The position numbers were made by a program, and so were the translations under genes. This document shows, one piece after another, positions 31,301 to 41,862 of a DNA stretch of 64,000 nucleotides (its first letter is position 1; the number at the start of each line of letters is the position of its first letter). The DNA lies in the NCBI GenBank assembly GCA_002989075.1, contig PSQN01000015.1, forward strand, positions 1,240,001 to 1,304,000. The letters run 5' to 3'. The notes under the pieces were generated by a model. The model saw only the letters and a list, made by a program, of their open reading frames with translations. It did no database searches and was not told the DNA's origin. Source of the DNA: Arthonia radiata (lineage: Eukaryota; Ascomycota; Arthoniomycetes; Arthoniales; Arthoniaceae).

Positions 31301-31380
31301 GAAGAGTGATCTACAAGAGCTCGTAGCGGATCGTTGTTGTCATAAGAATCTTCTGAATTTGCGAACGACACGTAGCCCAT
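28346..31380 (-). pseudogene. CorA-like Mg2+ transporter-domain protein with an in-frame TGA
   Basis: Six exons read in consistent phase: 31380-30692, 30607-30517, 30467-30377, 30261-29632, 29486-29117 and 29072-28346. Together they make 866 codons. Exon 2 gives IHFSNVPRFFERYLAFRNW and exons 4-5 give the CorA-type C-terminal domain. That domain has a coiled-coil-like RRIEQAVEGLKANLERVKSK, then RQGDNIRLLTYITILFLPLT and FCTSIFGMQV, with GMQ where CorA proteins have GMN. Two further hydrophobic stretches follow in the last exon. The one defect is a TGA at 30849-30847 (codon 178) inside exon 1, with coding-like sequence on both sides. It could be a nonsense change, readthrough, or a missed intron: a 120-nt in-phase intron from GCT|GTGAGG to GTCAAG|ATC would also remove it. 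I list it as a possible pseudogene for that reason. Substrate is unknown. Confidence 0.65.
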
Positions 31381-32131
31381 GGTAAAGATGTGCTGAAGTG
31401 TGTTTATTATCTGACCATCCCTCTGCTGACTATTCTTCGCCCATGTAGCATCAAGACATCGATTCACTACACCTTAGTGCCGTGGATGCTTGTGCCGTTC
31501 ACAAAAAGATCACGAGTAGGTCGCAGAACAAGGGTGGCGAAGCAGACGCTGGGATGCCTACAAGGCTGTCATCCTCCGGCCCCAGCGATCGATACGTATC
31601 CTACAGAAACCATGATCCCCGGAGTGAGGGTCCCACAGCACATGTAATCACCAGCAAGACCTAGAGGCTGCGTGCATGAACGAAAGAGTGGCTGTTGGCA
31701 GAGGAGAGACCTGCGAAAGTAGTAGTCAAGATAGATAACAGACGAGACAACATTACGGAGGAAGGATGCGTCAGTACGTATTGGGCTTAGGGTGGGCAGG
31801 AGATTAGGCTGAATTAGGATTTTAGGCTGAATTAGGATTAGGCATTTGACGAGTGAGGCCGTACGCGGCATGGGTTAGACCTTCGGATCGGTTCAGCGAC
31901 TACAAAGGTCCAGTCTCGCTCGCAAGACGCCTGCGGCAATGCTGGCTGCCTGGCGTAGTCAGACTGGACTATAAGCGCCCCGATAGGTAATATGTTCCGT
32001 GTGGGCTCTGCCGAGGTTCTTTAAAAACTGCTCACAAGCCACCCTCGCAAGGTGTATGGTAGACACTTCCCAAGTTGCTAGCAACAATCTCCTCATAAGC
32101 GTCTTTCCTCCAATTCAAAGCACGCACCACA
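31381..32131. promoter_or_regulatory. Divergent promoter region of the CorA-like gene and the SDR gene
   Basis: About 750 bp. It contains the short direct repeat at 31804-31838. No gene is recognised. Confidence 0.5.
31804..31838. repeat. Direct repeat, two copies of TTAGGCTGAATTAGGAT
   Basis: Two identical 17-nt copies at 31804-31820 and 31822-31838, one base apart, followed by another TTAGG. It is not a run of telomeric TTAGGG. Confidence 0.8.
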
Positions 32132-32836
32132 ATGCCGCAAGGGTCTCTTGTAGTCATTGGCTCCGGTCCAGGTATCGGCGTCACAACTGCAGCACATTTC
32201 GCCTCTCATGGCTTCGATCGGATCGCTCTCCTGTCTCGTGATTCCGAGCGTCTACAGTCCGACCGCGCAACCGTGCAAGCAGCCAACACCGCGGCGACTG
32301 TCAAAATATTTCCAGTCGACGCAGGCGACGCAGACGCCCTCAATAAAACCCTAAAGCAGGTAGAAAAAGACGTCGGCAAGCCAGAGGTCGTCTTCTACAA
32401 CACCGCGCGCATCGCTCCTTCGATCATCGGTACCGAGCCCGCGGAGAGCGTCCTCAATGACTTCGAAACCATGGCACTGGGCCTCTACGTGGCCATCTCG
32501 TGGGCCCAGCCGCATCTGCTCTCCTTTTCTCAAGACGCCAAGCCGTGCTTCCTGCTCAGCGGAGGCAGCGTCTATCGTGAACCCACACCGCAAGTGTTCT
32601 CACTGAGTATGCAAAAGGCTGCCCAGCGGAATCTGCTGGCGAGCTTTGCGAAATTGGTGCAGAACAAGGTGCATGTGGCTAACCTAAGCATAGCTGGTGA
32701 GGTGAAGGACGAGGACCCCTTGACGAGTAAGACACGGATTGCGAAGCTTTTTTGGGAGCTGTACGAAGAAGGGGCCAACGGAAGGTTTGAGGTTGAGGTT
32801 GGTGGTGATGAGGAAGGAAAAGTGAGGCAGCCGTGA
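32132..32836 (+). CDS. Atypical short-chain dehydrogenase/reductase-fold protein
   Basis: A single exon of 234 residues. The N-terminal Rossmann motif VVIGSGPGIGVTTAAHFA (G10, G14, G16) and the pattern of the SDR fold indicate NAD(P) binding. The second part has FYNTARIAPS in place of the usual NNAG and SGGS in the position of the catalytic Ser. The catalytic YxxxK position reads LSMQK, so the Lys is kept and the Tyr is replaced by Leu. Similar fungal proteins with an LSxQKAAQ block exist in my recollection, so the change may be a property of the subfamily. The C-terminus is short and acidic. Reaction and substrate cannot be stated. Confidence 0.78.
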   Translation: MPQGSLVVIGSGPGIGVTTAAHFASHGFDRIALLSRDSERLQSDRATVQAANTAATVKIFPVDAGDADALNKTLKQVEKDVGKPEVVFYNTARIAPSIIGTEPAESVLNDFETMALGLYVAISWAQPHLLSFSQDAKPCFLLSGGSVYREPTPQVFSLSMQKAAQRNLLASFAKLVQNKVHVANLSIAGEVKDEDPLTSKTRIAKLFWELYEEGANGRFEVEVGGDEEGKVRQP

Positions 32837-33046
32837 AGGACCTGTGGTTCCTGGGTTGCTGATGATGGAGGGCTTCAGCTAGTTCGAGCTCCCGTGTGGC
32901 CAGGCCTCAAGCGCACGTGCAAGCTGAGGAGATGGCGTGGCCTACGAGAAGAAAGGTTTGCAGCCCATGTCCCCTGTGTGCAGGCTCGACCGACATCACC
33001 CAGGGACCGCAAATGTGCTGGACAGCTATTCTCATGTAGATACCGA

Positions 33047-34014
33047 TCACAACATATTCTCATCCTCACTATCACCTACAAATAAACATATTAGCAATTT
33101 GGAAAAGAACAGCATTAACAGTGATATGTCGCGAGCTGTTTTGCCAGCGCTCCGTACAATGCCAGCAACTTGGCTGCTGCACAGGCCGAAATGCTTGTTT
33201 GACAGAGACTGTGAAGGCAGCACTCACCTCCCGTTCCACCCTCCAGTCTTTCTCTCATCCTCTCCTCGCCCTCTTCCCTCCCTTGCGCCTCTCTCGCAGC
33301 ACCGATCTTCCTCAGTCCATCAACCACGCCCGTGACGAATCCTCTGGCCTCACCAAGCTCAAGCGCGCCAACCCCATTCATCCTCACACCTGCCCCTGCA
33401 TCCAAGACATGCATGCCAGCTCTTACCTTCGCGGCTCTCACTTCCCTCAAATCTCTCAATAGCCTTCTCACAGTCTCGGGCTCAACAATGTCGTCAGCTG
33501 CGTTCGCCAGCAGTATCTGTGATATCGACAGCCAGTGATACGGGAGATGATCTGCACTGGCAGACACTGTGTTCTCATCCGCGAACGGGGGTGTGGGCTG
33601 TATCTCTCGCTCGTTCGCGTCGACATCCCAACTGTCTGAGCGCTCAATGGGTCGTGGTAGCGGTTGCGCGTCTGTAAATGCGTATTTGTTCGCCTCGGTT
33701 GTTTCTTGCTCGAGGATACTTTGCAAAGACTGCGGATGCAGCCACGGTGGTGGCGCGATATCGGCGCGGCGTTGACGTTTGAGGAGAAGGGCGAGCCAGA
33801 GCGGAAGCTCGGTGCGTCGGGGTGGGCGGAGGGTGGGTGTTGTGCCCTACCAGAATAAGAATGAGTTTCACGGGAGTTGAGAAAAGAAGGGAGGGCTTAC
33901 GCCTAGCAACTGAAGGCTTGCAAGACGTTCCCGTGGAATGATGGTAACAAGCTCCATTTCGCACAGGAAGGCTATCTCGGAGGGCAAAAGGCCGGGCTTG
34001 GAGGGTTGTGCCAT
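33047..34014 (-). CDS. PSF2: DNA replication complex GINS protein Psf2
   Basis: Psf2 is a subunit of the GINS complex, part of the CMG replicative helicase. Exons are 34014-33901, 33846-33228 and a small last exon 33075-33047, giving 253 residues. The N-terminus [20 protein letters not shown] and the block [66 protein letters not shown] and [14 protein letters not shown] all match the family. The last intron (33076-33227, 152 nt, GTGAGT donor, TTGTAG acceptor) leads to the acidic end GDSEDENML. Without it the frame would run to a Cys- and Ala-rich tail unlike the family. A disordered insert of about 50 residues lies before LPYHW. Confidence 0.88.
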
Positions 34015-34909
34015 TGTGCTATTCCACCATGTCAGCTTCGAAACTTGAGATGCTCCAAATTCGATCTGCACCGTATCTGCAAAAATGGAGAAATGATGAA
34101 GACATTGTGCCAAGTTAACAAAGCAATACGAGATATGCCCGGCTCCGGCGTGAAGCTGCGTGTCTTCCAGAACAGCCCATTCTTACGCGAGCGATAGGCT
34201 CAAAGAGATACCATCAACACCAATGGCACTATCAAAACTGCTCATGTTTCTGCCGGTATGCCACAGAGGCTAATGATAAGCGGTTGACATGTGGCAGTCT
34301 GCACAAGAATGTGGAACTCGCTTGGAGATAGAGCCACTGAGCCTTCTGTCCTGTCTGGTCATGACCATCATAGTATCGAACGTTCTCAACGTGCTACTGC
34401 GCATGACACATTTCACACACACTCACATCTTTTACAGTCTAGATCTGGAGCCAAATGGACTAGATGATAATCCTTGTAGACCTACCCCAAAGATACTCCA
34501 AGAGAAGCCTGTGTGGCGTGAGAATCGTGTGCGAGGTTTTTGACGGATCACTGGGTGGCTGGGGACTCAAGATTACACCATACAGTATGCTCACTTCATT
34601 GACAGTAAAGTGCCCCTTTGCAATTGTACGTCGCGTCGTCCACGCGTCGGAGAAATTTGATGCCGAGATCGCGTGTCATAAGCGCGCAATCAGCGGCTGC
34701 GGCGCACCCGAGATCTGTGACGTCGTTAGGCCGGGCTAGACCGAATGGGCGAACTTTCCTGAGCGAAATCTGGGGAACCGAGGGAATCATTCTTAAGAAA
34801 TGACCTCAGTTACCTTCCATCCGATTTGGCAGACCCCATACGGCACTGCTAACCCAATTTCAAAGTCGCCGCTTTCTTGAAGGCGGGAATCTTAACGACT
34901 GACGTCCCA
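34015..34909. promoter_or_regulatory. Divergent promoter region of PSF2 and the acyl-CoA oxidase gene
   Basis: About 900 bp with no recognised gene. Acyl-CoA oxidase genes in ascomycetes are usually induced by fatty acids through Far1/Far2-type regulators with a CCTCGG core. I did not confirm a clear site by eye. Confidence 0.45.
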
Positions 34910-37106
34910 ATGGCTCCGTCAGCAGCTCCCGTTCCCCAATGGGTTAAGCAGCTGAAGCCATCTTCACCTCAAGGCACAGATCTACTCAAGGCTGAGCGAG
35001 GAAAGTCAGACCTGAACACGACTAAGCTCGCGCACTTCTTGCATGGTCAAGAGCAGCTCAAGAAGCGAGACGAGCTACTTGAGATTCTCGAAAATGATCC
35101 AGTCTTCGACAAGAGCCAGAATTACTTCGCCGGCAGAATAGACAGGTTTGAATCGAGTTTGGCAAAAGGCAAGCGGCTACACCAGATCGCCAAGCAGAAG
35201 GGATGGGATATGGAGGATTTTCACATGGCGAATGACCTTTTGAGTGAGAGCACGCCGTACAGGCTTCATGACAGCATGTTCATCGTATGTTCTTTCATAA
35301 TCTCTCCCGCCACCTACATCAGTAGCTAAAAAACATCAGGTCACGCTCCGGGACCAGGGCACTCCTGAGCAACACAAGCTCTACCTCGAGAAAGCCCAAC
35401 GCAACGAGATTATCGGCTGCTACGCGCAAACCGAGCTCGGCCACGGCAGCAACGTCCGCGGTCTCGAAACCGTCGCCGTTTGGGAACCCTCCACCAAGTC
35501 CTTCATCCTACACTCTCCCTACATTACCGCGTCCAAATGGTGGATTGGCTCGCTCGGCCGCCTCGCCAATTACGCCGTCGTCATGGCGCAGCTCATAATC
35601 GACAAGAAACCCTACGGCCCGCACCCCTTCGTCGTCCCCATCCGGGACCTCAAGACGCACCAACCCCTCGACAACGTATGCATCGGCGACATCGGCCCCA
35701 AGTTCGGCTTCAACACAATGGACAACGGCTACCTCCTGTTCAACAAAGTTCGCATCCCACACGCCGCCATGCTCGCTAAGTTCTCCTCCGTCGACCCCGC
35801 CACCTCCGAGTACAAGCGCCCCGCCTCCCCCTCCCTCGTCTACGGCACCCTCACCTTCGTGCGCGCCAACATCGTCCGCGAAGCCGGCGGCACCCTCGCC
35901 CGCGGCGTCACAATCGCCACGCGCTACTGCGCCGTACGCCGCCAGTTCAAGGACCGCGACGCCCCGTCCTCCGAGGGCCCGGAAACCCAAGTCCTCGACT
36001 ATAAGATGGTGCAGATCCGCATACTCACGCTCCTCGCCGCGACCTTCGCCCTCCACTTCACCGGCAAAGGCATGATGGACCTCTACCAGCAGAACCAAGC
36101 CAAAATGCAGCAGGCCCCCGAAAAGGTCAAACCCGACGAAGGCGCCGGCCGCGGCGCAGGGCCCGAGGAGACGCACTCCGGCTCCGATCTCCTTGCAGAC
36201 CTGCACGCCACGTCCTGCGGCCTCAAATCGCTCGCCTCCTCCATCGCCGCGGAGGGCCTCGAGGTCTGCCGACGCGCGTGCGGCGGCCACGGCTACTCCT
36301 CTTTCTCCGGCATTGGGCCCTTCTACGCAGACTACCTCCCCACGACCACCTGGGAAGGCGACAACTACATGCTCACGCAGCAAGTGGCGCGCTACTTGCT
36401 CAAATCCGCACGCTCGGTCCACAAGAACGAACCCGTCCACAACGACACGACGCGCGTGCTCCGCCACTTCCTCGAGCGCCAAGACATGGGCGCCGCGTTC
36501 GACGTGCTGCACGAATCCCTGCACGAAGGCGGGAGCGCACTCGTCGAGGCGTTCGCCTGGCGGACCGCGTACCTCACCTTTGAAGCGCTCAAGCGCCGCG
36601 ACGAGCAAAAGATGCCCTGGAACGAGCTTTTGGTCGATTTTTACCGTCTGAGCAAGGCCCACAGCCAGTACCTCATGATTAGATCTTTCCACGAGACGCT
36701 GACGTCCTACGAGACGAGGCAGACACTGGGCACGACGGGCCTCCAGGTCTTGACTGACCTGTTTAGATTGTTTGCGCTGCACACGTTGGAGAGCGAGGCG
36801 AGTGAGTTTTTCACGAGCAGTGCATTGACGGTACGACAGATACAGTTGGCAAGGACGCAGCATGTGCCGGCTTTGCTGGCGCGTATCCGCCCGCACGCAG
36901 TGAAGTTGTGTGATAGCTGGGATTTCCCGGATTGGCAGTTGGATAGCAGTTTGGGACGGTATGATGGCAAGGTGTATGAGGACATGTTCGAGAGGGCGAG
37001 CGAGCAGAACCCGTTGAATGGCGTGACGGTGGATCCGTACCCGGACAGCGCGGTGCTTTTTAAAGATGATCGGAGTGGAGATTTCAAGAAGAGGGCGAAG
37101 TTGTAA
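34910..37106 (+). CDS. Peroxisomal acyl-coenzyme A oxidase
   Basis: The enzyme does the first step of peroxisomal beta-oxidation: FAD-dependent desaturation of acyl-CoA to trans-2-enoyl-CoA with release of H2O2. Exons are 34910-35284 and 35340-37106 (55-nt intron), giving 713 residues. Family marks are CYAQTELGHGSNVRGLET, FILHSPYITASKWWIGSLGR, PKFGFNTMDNGYLLFNKVRIP, RRQFKD, RACGGHGYSSFSGIGPFY and YLPTTTWEGDNYMLTQQVAR. The C-terminus KKRAKL ends in AKL, a peroxisomal targeting signal type 1. ATG 34910 (MAPSAAPVPQ) is the first in frame; the frame opens earlier at 34877 only through a non-ATG codon. A short Gly/Ala/Glu-rich insert lies near residue 390. Codon use is strongly GC-biased in the middle of exon 2. 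Confidence 0.93.
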
Positions 37107-37975
37107 GGGTTGTGAAAAGGGTGCGGTGCTTGTCTGAACCATCTGATGGCAACATACGAAATTTACGGGAAATGCAAATATTAGATAACCAAGTAACAAG
37201 GTGTCAATGTAGCTACTTCTGAAGATTGCTAAAAGTCCAAATAATGGGCTTTGAGGCGACGCCGGTACACCGGCTACCAAACACTGCATCCAAAGCAACA
37301 GAACAAATTGTGCGGATGCTCTGAGCCACTGAGAAGAAATGGCACCAACATATGCGAATGTACTTGACTTGATACACAGTTTTGACTATGTTGACATAGT
37401 AGGCACGGCAGTGCTGTATGTTGATGATGACAAGCGTCAGCGAGGTCTACACAAACATTGCATCGCATCAGTCTTCACTCTGTCTCTTTGGCCTGTCGGT
37501 TATGTCTGTGCAGTCTTGATCTACCGTCGCAGCGTCTCTCGAGTCAACCCTCCTGCTGCTCACCGTCTCCTGCAGTGCTCACACGGGCATTCTTGTTGAT
37601 ATGGACCGGTCATCCTGGCCTCTTCTTCCCTTTTTCAGTCACGTCCTGTCGACTGCGATGTTGATTTGAACTTTGCTACCGTGAAGCCCCTTCGTAGCCC
37701 ATGTGAAAATGGGTCGCCCCAGCTTGTCACCAGCGGACCTGGCCGTTCATCGTTGAGTCGGCCTTTCTTCGGTCCCGACACCAGCTGATTTACGTCGTGT
37801 CGCTATTTGTGTAAACTCTATCTGCTGCAGTAGCCTGCGGCACGGGCGCAATCCGTTTGACGTGTACCACGGCACTAATCATTGTGGTTAATGTCACATG
37901 GCGGTAATGATACTCTGAAGTATATCATAGTACCAATGTTGTGTGATTTCAATATTCAATCTTGACATCTTGGTG
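37107..37975. other. Convergent 3' intergenic region
   Basis: About 870 bp between the acyl-CoA oxidase and PBP1 stop codons. Open frames are short and not supported. Confidence 0.5.
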
Positions 37976-40900
37976 TCACTTCACCTCGCCATGAGGCGGG
38001 CCGGGATGCATTTGCTGTTGGGGGTAGCCGCCATAATGTTGAGGGCCTCGTTGTTGCATGGGGTACTGCTGCTGGATGTGAGGACTTCCGCCGTAGGAGT
38101 TTTGAGGCTGCATGGGGTAGCCTCCGCCACGCATGTGCACTGTAGGGAAACTGTTAACGACGGCATAGGCTGTGAGATTCAACATGTGCAACTTACTCGG
38201 CTGCCCAGGTTGTTGGCCGTAATAGACCGGCTGACCATGTTGGGACTGGCTCATGTACATCATTGGCGCAGCATGACCTTGTTGCGAGCCTTGATGCATC
38301 ATCATGGGAGGCGCTCGTGGGCTGTAGCTGGGTGTGCCGGGCCCAGGTTGTGCAGGGTACGCTTGACCAGGTGCCGGAGAGTACATCTGTACATGATGCT
38401 GGCCAGGATTGGGCATATATTGGGCGTTCGGAGGGCCATTCATCATGACCATGGGTTGGCCAGTCTGTGCATTGAACATCTGAGGCGCTGCCGAAGCCGG
38501 TCTCGCATATCCCATTGGCACCCCTTGTTGGCCCACGAACACACCTTGCGGCTGGCCCATGTATGGCTGTGGCTGGCCATGCATCGGTGATGCCATCACA
38601 GGCCGGGGAGACTGATAAGCGGACTGTTGTGAGTTTGAGACTTGCATGCGGTGTTCATCGTGGTGGTACTGTTGATTGGGGTGCATGGGCGGTGGCTGAC
38701 TGAAGCGTGGGTTATGATGAGGTCCCTGCATGTGAGGAGGCAACATGTGTGGTCCTTGATGCTGCAAATGAAGCGGCAGCTGGTGTTGGTGCGCCATCGC
38801 CATTCCTTGACCCACCATGGGCGGCATCCCCGGAGGGCCCTGCTGTTTGAACATATCATCGGAGCCTCTGTTCTCGTTTTCTGGCCGCGTGTCCCATGTC
38901 GGCTTTGTTGCGTACGCAGGCTGGATGCCTCCATTCGTGGTGAAGTCCCGAGCTTTCTTAGGGTCCGCCTCGGCTTCCTTCTTCATACGCTTGACTGGGT
39001 TGAAGTCATCCCTGATACTTGGTCGCTCTGAGAAGTGTCGCGGTCTCGCTTGCCCCTCGAAGAAGCCACGCTTCGCAGGCGAGTGAGCTTTAGATACCGG
39101 TCTAGAGCCTGCTATTGATGTGGCCATGCTGCTCGGATTCGCCGACGGCGAGAATGTGGAAGCAGTGGGATTTGGTCGAAATTCGAGCGCGTTTGCGTTG
39201 AAGCGAGACGCCGACGATGCAGAGCTAGGCACTCCAGACATTGGCGGTCGCATGGCCAAATCTGTTTGCAGAGCTGCTGGCCCAAGTGGAGGCATGTTTG
39301 GCATAGCACCTGAAGGGTACTGTTGCATCTTTCGCTGGCCGAACGAAGATGGAGGGCCGCCTCGACCGACTCCGTTTGGTCCGAATGTGCTGTTGTACTT
39401 CTCGTGACGTGAATTCTGAAAACCACGACCTTGACCACGTCCTCGACCTGAGGGCTCGACAGGAGTAGTGATAGGCGGTTTGGTAAGCTCTGTCTGAGCG
39501 GGTGTGATAGGCTTCGATGGCTCAGACGGAGGCACTGACTTCTGTTGCGTCATTTTCTCCTCAGCTTCACGTTGCGCCTTCGCTATGATTTCGTCCTGTT
39601 TCTGCTTGTCTTTTGCGAGAATGCCAATCAGATCATTTGGCACGGGCTTTGCCAGCTTAAAGTTTGAAGCAAACTTTTTGAGGTCATTGATCTTGACGTC
39701 TCGCTCTTTCTGACCTTGATTTCGTTTTTTCTCTTGAGCTCTCATCTTTTCATGCGCGGAAAAGTCTTTGAAGGCACGAAGCATTTCTTTCTCAACATTT
39801 TCAGCAACATTACCTGAGCGCCCTGGGGATGCAGCCGGTGCAGAAGCTTTGTGTGGAGCGAGGTCCGCTTTGGTATCAGCTGGAGTTTTTGCTGACTCCG
39901 ACTTGCGCGCCGGTTGTGAGTCTTTAGACTCTTGTGACTTGCTTGGCTGGACTGCATCAGGGACGGCATTCTCCTTCGTGTTCAGCAAAGTAGAGTCCGA
40001 CAGAGTCTGTGCAGATGACGAAGGTGACCTAGCAGTGTTCGCTGCACTGTCTGGTCGTGCAAGCTGCGATGATATGATTGCAGGGTCAACAGGCGCGCCC
40101 ATGATGGTAGGGCCGCCAGTCGGTGCTCTGCGAGCAGGCGGTTTGTATGAATTTGGGTTCGTTGATGTGAGCGGCTGCACAACGCGCTTGACGCCACTGA
40201 ATCTGCATTTCGTAAGTTCAAGAATCGCTTCTACAAGACAAGTATGTCTTACCTATCTTCATCGTCCACTTCGTTCTCAAGGCCTGCTTTGTGCGCGTTG
40301 CTGTTTCCAGCCCCTTCAATCTCACGAGCTTTTCGCTCTGCCGCCGCCGCTCTTTGCTTGTAGGTGGGATGTGAGCGGTCAATAGAGGTAGTGTATATGT
40401 TCTCATCGTAGTCAGTCCTGACACCGTATAGCCTCTCATTGGCTTCAAACTGATCCCACGTAGCACGGCCATTGGCGGTGAGGTTCATATCAATAGCTCC
40501 GTCAGTGGAAGCATCCCAGGGCTTGAGTTCTCTCTCGCGGACGGCAAGATTGCCAGATATGTCAGTGTCAGTTCTGAAGTTGCTCGCGGAGCCTATAAGT
40601 ACCGTTAGCAAATATAGTAGACAGCGCAGGGAAATATCGACAAACCATTGGCTATCTTCGAGGACACTTTGGCAATCTGAAGATCACTGAGACTGCAGAC
40701 GGAGACTTCGAGGGGATCAAACAGCATGACGTGGTCGTCGCCGTGGCCGGTATAGTCAGTGTTACCCCCGGCGCCATTGACCTGGTTTTCTTTCGTTTGT
40801 GACACCTTTCGGGTCATCTTTAGGACATATTTCGCGGCCGGCTTGTCCAAGGATGCGCCGGAGAATATGCCGTTGAACACATCACCAGTGATAGTCGTGA

Positions 40901-41129
40901 TTGTTGCACGGTGTCCGACAGCGCATGCTGTTAGGAACAGCAAGCGGTCATGTGAGTGTTGATCGGCAGTATTCGACTCTGCGCTTGGGGTCGTATCGGA
41001 CTCGAGTTGTGGCTTCTGACCTCGTCGCAAGCCATTAGGGATGGATTTTTGCCGCCCAGCAGCGGAGACAGGCGAGTCTCGAGGATTAGAGGAAGGTCGG
41101 CTGGAGGTTGTGGACGCAGCAGATGCCAT
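37976..41129 (-). CDS. PBP1: Ataxin-2 homologue Pbp1
   Basis: Pbp1 binds poly(A)-binding protein, promotes polyadenylation and stress-granule assembly, and in yeast inhibits TORC1. Exons are 41129-40646, 40592-40253, 40202-38197 and 38139-37976, giving 997 residues. An Lsm-like domain is near residues 60-175 (HDRLLFLTACAVGHRATITT, GIFSGASLD). The LsmAD follows with WDQFEANERLYGVRTDYDEN and YTTSIDR. The rest is low complexity: a Ser/Pro region, an Arg/Gly patch (GRGRGQGRGF), then a long Met-, Gln-, Pro- and His-rich C-terminus. The last intron (38140-38196, 57 nt) is a multiple of three, so its retention would not break the frame. No clear PAM2 motif was identified. Confidence 0.9.
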
Positions 41130-41862
41130 GCTGACGAAGATGTGTTAGGTCTTTGCGAGCTTCGCGGAGCTGTCCGAAGCAACTGAGTGCTTATCAGCAC
41201 GTCAGTGCCCGCGGCAGCGAGCGAGAGCGGGAGTGGTCCCAATGTTGGGCTGCGGTGAAGAGCAGCAAACACAGGCAGGAGGTACCGTATTTTTCGAGGG
41301 CTCGGCTGTCACAGGGTCCAGTGGAGGCCGATGCTGCCCAGAGTCTTACCCTCAAGTTCACTTCTATTGAAGAAGCGACGAGAGGCAGACGATGCGGGTA
41401 TAAAGGGAGGATTGAGGGAAAGGATGAGGTGGAGAGTGACACAGCGACTTGCTTGAATGTCGGCGCGCACGAGGGAAGCTGCTCACCAGTGTCTTTTTAG
41501 CGCCAAGCTAAGAGCGCTCAGAAAGGCTTAGCGTCCCATATATCGTCGGCTGGCTCAAGTGGCTCAAGTGGCTCAATCGGGTCATGCTTCTGACAACCAC
41601 GGCGAGCTGCGCACCTCTCAACCCCTTCTACTTTCGCTGAGCTTCGCTGAGCGTTTGGATGCGATGTGCGGACTGTCAGCGCTGTTCGAGGTGTCGCGTC
41701 GCCCGCTATCCTCGGTTTTCGTCTTTGTCTAGTTGCACTGGAGGTTGTAGCAACGTGGTCCACTTCGCCGAAGAAGTTGAGACGAATACCTGAAATCCTC
41801 ACTTCGCAAAGTGGGGTTGTCGCTAGGACCTCCTCAATCGAGCGAATGACCACACTTGTAAA
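41130..41862. promoter_or_regulatory. Divergent promoter region of PBP1 and BUD6
   Basis: About 730 bp. It has a short direct repeat, three copies of TGGCTCAAG or TGGCTCAAT, near 41550-41577. No gene is recognised. Confidence 0.5.

Noticed and set aside
31804-31840. Internal telomere repeat
   Set aside because: The units are TTAGGCTGAATTAGGAT, not tandem TTAGGG.
35508-37298. Antisense 596-residue open frame opposite acyl-CoA oxidase
   Set aside because: Long only because of GC-rich third positions in the real gene; Val/Gly/Glu-rich with no family resemblance.
37943-38590. Plus-strand 215-residue frame opposite PBP1
   Set aside because: Mirror of the low-complexity Met/Gln/Pro tail of PBP1.
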